Source: Allobosea sp. UNC402CLCol
GTDB lineage: Bacteria > Pseudomonadota > Alphaproteobacteria > Rhizobiales > Beijerinckiaceae
Length of the DNA stretch: 64,000 nt
Direction: 5' to 3'
NCBI RefSeq assembly: GCF_000745475.1
Contig: NZ_JQJJ01000010.1
Location: forward strand, 558,001-622,000
Each line of letters begins with the position of its first letter. The stretch's first letter is position 1. The translations under genes were made by a program, and so were the position numbers. Under the pieces are notes generated by a model that did no database searches, was not told the origin of the DNA, and saw only the letters and a list, made by a program, of their open reading frames with translations. Positions 61,619 through 64,000 of this stretch are shown here, piece by piece.

Positions 61619-62599
61619 ATGGACCATATGACGTTCGGCCGTACCGGCCTTCAGCTTTCCAGACTCGCGCTTGGCACCGGCAATTTCGGCACCGGCTGGG
61701 GGTATGGCGCCGATCCTGAAACGGCGGTGGCCATTCTGGACGCCTACGCCGCGGCAGGCGGCAATTTCATCGACACGGCCGACGTCTACCAGTTCGGCCA
61801 GTCGGAAGAGATATTGGGCAAGGCGCTGGAGGGGCGGCGCGAGGATTTCGTCCTCGCCACCAAGTTTAGCAATGGCGCCTCGCCGGACGCCAACCGGCTG
61901 GTGAAGGGCAACAGCCGCAAGGCCATGATCGCCTCGGTCGAGGCGAGCCTGCGGCGCCTGAAGACCGATCGGATCGACCTCTACTGGGTGCATCATCCCG
62001 ATGGCCTGACGCCCATGGAAGAGATCGTGCGCGGCCTCGACGATCTCGCGCGCGCCGGCAAGATTCTCTACGCCGGTCTCTCCAACTTCCCCGCCTGGCG
62101 GCTGGTACGCGCGGCGACGCTGACTGAGCTGACGCGAGCCGTGCCAATTGCCGCCGCGCAGTTCGAGCACAGCCTCGTCCATCGCGAACCCGAGGCCGAT
62201 CTGTTCCCCGCCTGTCACGCCTTGGGAATCGCCGCTGTGACATGGTCGCCTCTGGGCGGCGGCGTGCTGACCGGCAAATATCGCAAGGGTGAGACAGGGC
62301 GCGCCGAAGGATTTGGTGGCCGCGTCTTTCAGGCTGAGAACACGCCGCAACGCTCAGCCACCGTCGACGCCGTACTGCAGGTCGCCGAAGAGGCCAGCGC
62401 CAGTCCCGATCGCGTCGCCATCGCCTGGGCCATGACACACGGGGCCGTGCCGATCATCGGCCCGCGTTCGCTCGGGCAGTTGGAGAGTAATCTGGGCGCG
62501 GCGGCGCTGAAGCTTTCAGCGGAGCAGATTGCGCGCCTCGATGCGGCGAGCGCACCGGCGGGGGCGCCACCTCGCGCGACGACGCTCGCTGTCGCCTGA
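61619..62599 (+). CDS. Aldo/keto reductase
   Basis: A 326-residue TIM-barrel NADPH reductase. The catalytic tetrad is visible as Asp and Tyr in NFIDTADVYQFGQSEEILG, Lys in VLATKFSNGAS and His in DLYWVHHPDGLTPMEEI. The C-terminal GPRSLGQLESNLGAAALKLSAEQ region binds NADPH. Last gene of the TetR-controlled operon. No sequence after it up to the M81 gene carries a recognisable terminator. Confidence 0.88.
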   Translation: MDHMTFGRTGLQLSRLALGTGNFGTGWGYGADPETAVAILDAYAAAGGNFIDTADVYQFGQSEEILGKALEGRREDFVLATKFSNGASPDANRLVKGNSRKAMIASVEASLRRLKTDRIDLYWVHHPDGLTPMEEIVRGLDDLARAGKILYAGLSNFPAWRLVRAATLTELTRAVPIAAAQFEHSLVHREPEADLFPACHALGIAAVTWSPLGGGVLTGKYRKGETGRAEGFGGRVFQAENTPQRSATVDAVLQVAEEASASPDRVAIAWAMTHGAVPIIGPRSLGQLESNLGAAALKLSAEQIARLDAASAPAGAPPRATTLAVA

Positions 62600-62838
62600 C
62601 GCACGAGCTTACCGATGCCCCGCCAGGCCTCATTCAAGAGCATCGGGCTGCAGCGTTAGACGCGCTGGAGGCAGCGGCCGCCCTGGACACGAGAGACCCG
62701 GGAGGAGTTGGGCCTGAAGCCGACCCTGTGCGAATTTCGCGATTGAAAGCTCAATATCCGGGCAGCCGCGGTGAAATTTCTCACTTGGTCGGCGCGGCGT
62801 GGCGTGTTTACCTCGGCTCTTCTCGATCGGAGCCTTCG

Positions 62839-64000
62839 ATGTCCAGCCGCATCGCCTTCGGCGGTTTCCTGCATGAAACCAATACCTTCGCGCCGAGCAA
62901 GGCGGGGATGGACGCCTTCCAGCAAGGCGGAGGCTGGCCGCCGCTGGCGCGGGGCGAGGCGATCTTCGCGGCCGTGACCAACGTCAATGTCGGCGCCTCC
63001 GGCTTTCTCGACGTGGCCCGCGAGAAGGGCTGGGAAGCCGTGCCGACGCTATGGTGTGCCGCCAGCCCTTCGGCCCATGTCACGGCCGGGGCCTTCGAGA
63101 CGATCGCAGGCGAGCTGGTGGAGCGGATTCGCGCGACGCTGCCGATCGACGGCGTCTATCTCGACCTGCACGGCGCGATGGTGAGCGAGAATTTCGACGA
63201 CGGCGAAGGCGAGCTGCTGCGCCGGGTACGCGCCGTGATCGGACCGGACGTGCCGCTGGTCGCGAGTCTCGACCTGCATGGCAACGTCACGCCGCTGATG
63301 GTCGAGGCTGCCGACATGCTCGTCGCCTACCGCACCTATCCGCATGTCGACATGGCCCTGACCGGTGCCCGCGCCGCGCAGGCCCTGGCTGGCCTGCTCG
63401 GCACCAAAAGGCGTCCAACCAAGGCCTTCCGGCAAATTCCCTATCTCATTCCCATTGCCTGGCAGGCAACGGCGATGGAACCTTGTCGTACGATCTATGC
63501 GGAGCTCGCCGCGCTGGAGAGCGAGACGGTGCCGAGCCTTTCCTTCCTGCCCGGCTTCCCGGCCGCCGACTTTCCGGATTGCGGGCCGACCGTCGTCGCC
63601 TACGGCACGACGCAGGCCGAGGCCGACGCGGCGGCCGACGCGGTCGCCCGGCGGGTGATGGCGAGCGAGGCCGCCTTCAAGGGCACGGTCTTCGATCCCG
63701 ATGCCGGGGTGCGCGAGGCGATGCGGCTCGCAGCGAGCGCGACGAAGCCGATCGTGATCTCCGATACGCAGGACAATCCCGGCGCCGGGGGTGATTCCGA
63801 CACGATGGGCATGGCAGCGGCCCTCGTGCGCAACGACGCTGAGCGTGCCGCAATCGGCGTCATCGTCGACCCCGAGGCCGCCGCTGCCGCTCACGAGGCG
63901 GGCGAGGGCGCGATCGTCACGCTCGCACTTGGCGCGAAGTCCCGCATTCCCGGCGACGCCCCGCTCGTGGCGAGCTTCACCGTGGAGAAGCTTTCCGACG
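62839..64000 (+). CDS. M81 family metallopeptidase, MlrC/microcystinase-like (incomplete, runs off the window)
   Basis: An open frame of 387 codons with no stop before the end, start ATG without a strong ribosome site. Family signatures: IAFGGFLHETNTFAP at the N-terminus, GVYLDLHGAMVSE, LVASLDLHGNVTP and DNPGAGGDSDT, which carry the Asp/His ligands of the single zinc ion. MlrC degrades linear microcystin fragments, but the family is widespread in proteobacteria that never meet microcystin and is often beside peptide importers. The missing C-terminus is about 100 residues or more. It is separated from the operon upstream by 239 bases with no visible gene. Confidence 0.8.
   Translation, partial: MSSRIAFGGFLHETNTFAPSKAGMDAFQQGGGWPPLARGEAIFAAVTNVNVGASGFLDVAREKGWEAVPTLWCAASPSAHVTAGAFETIAGELVERIRATLPIDGVYLDLHGAMVSENFDDGEGELLRRVRAVIGPDVPLVASLDLHGNVTPLMVEAADMLVAYRTYPHVDMALTGARAAQALAGLLGTKRRPTKAFRQIPYLIPIAWQATAMEPCRTIYAELAALESETVPSLSFLPGFPAADFPDCGPTVVAYGTTQAEADAAADAVARRVMASEAAFKGTVFDPDAGVREAMRLAASATKPIVISDTQDNPGAGGDSDTMGMAAALVRNDAERAAIGVIVDPEAAAAAHEAGEGAIVTLALGAKSRIPGDAPLVASFTVEKLSD

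Overview
The window is high-G+C, densely coded DNA with no rRNA, tRNA, CRISPR array, phage or intact insertion sequence that I could see. The gene set points to a metabolically broad soil or rhizosphere alphaproteobacterium of the Hyphomicrobiales: fused-permease ABC importers, the PhnW-PhnY-PhnA aminoethylphosphonate route, periplasmic molybdenum hydroxylases, many GntR/LysR/DeoR regulators, and an intergenic palindrome of the CGTCATCCCGG type. Bosea or a close relative is my best guess; this rests on recall of family content, not on a marker gene.

Layout. (1) 1-2414: end of a peptide-type ABC transporter ATPase, a DAO-type flavin oxidoreductase and an aspartoacylase/DoeB-like deacylase, cut off by an internal fragment of an IS1182-type transposase (about 2420-3090). 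(2) 3076-4718: FUSC-type membrane protein divergent from a MarR regulator over a shared palindrome, then a small gene remnant. (3) 5038-12623 (minus) and 13231-17971 (plus): a large amine/imine catabolic locus. It has a three-subunit flavin dehydrogenase of the opine oxidase/hydroxyproline dehydrogenase type, an Asp/Glu racemase-family enzyme, a PotABCD-like ABC importer with a fused permease, a divergent GntR regulator, a BisC-type molybdoenzyme, RidA, an AhpD-like protein and an aspartate-dehydrogenase-like protein. (4) 18183-21520: Tat-exported alpha/beta hydrolase, MFS exporter, LysR. (5) 21614-35463: a BMP/nucleoside-type ABC importer, flavin reductase and GntR on the minus strand; on the plus strand a tiny ribbon-helix-helix protein, a DUF1989 protein (carboxyguanidine deiminase-like family), an unknown secreted protein, and a periplasmic molybdenum hydroxylase with its 2Fe-2S subunit and a tri-haem cytochrome c. 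(6) 35538-40167: AraC-controlled MFS importer, LigI-like lactonase and GlcD-like FAD dehydrogenase. (7) 40716-44894: DeoR regulator, dimethylglycine-dehydrogenase-like demethylase and PurU. (8) 45059-58132: an aminoethylphosphonate (AEP) locus with pbfA-like lyase, hydroxyacid dehydrogenase, LysR, metallophosphoesterase, phnT/UV/S transporter, phnY, phnA, phnW and a second LysR. (9) 58177-62599: TetR regulator with four small-molecule redox/hydrolase genes. (10) 62839-64000: start of an M81/MlrC-family metallopeptidase that runs off the window.

How it works together. Most blocks share one plan: one importer, one or two oxidoreductases that open a nitrogen- or phosphorus-containing substrate, and a divergent ligand-responsive regulator with a visible inverted repeat. 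The AEP locus is the only one whose chemistry can be written down with confidence: import, transamination to phosphonoacetaldehyde, oxidation to phosphonoacetate, hydrolysis to acetate and phosphate. The two molybdoenzyme loci (regions 3 and 5) have no pathway I recognise and are the best places to look for undescribed catabolism.
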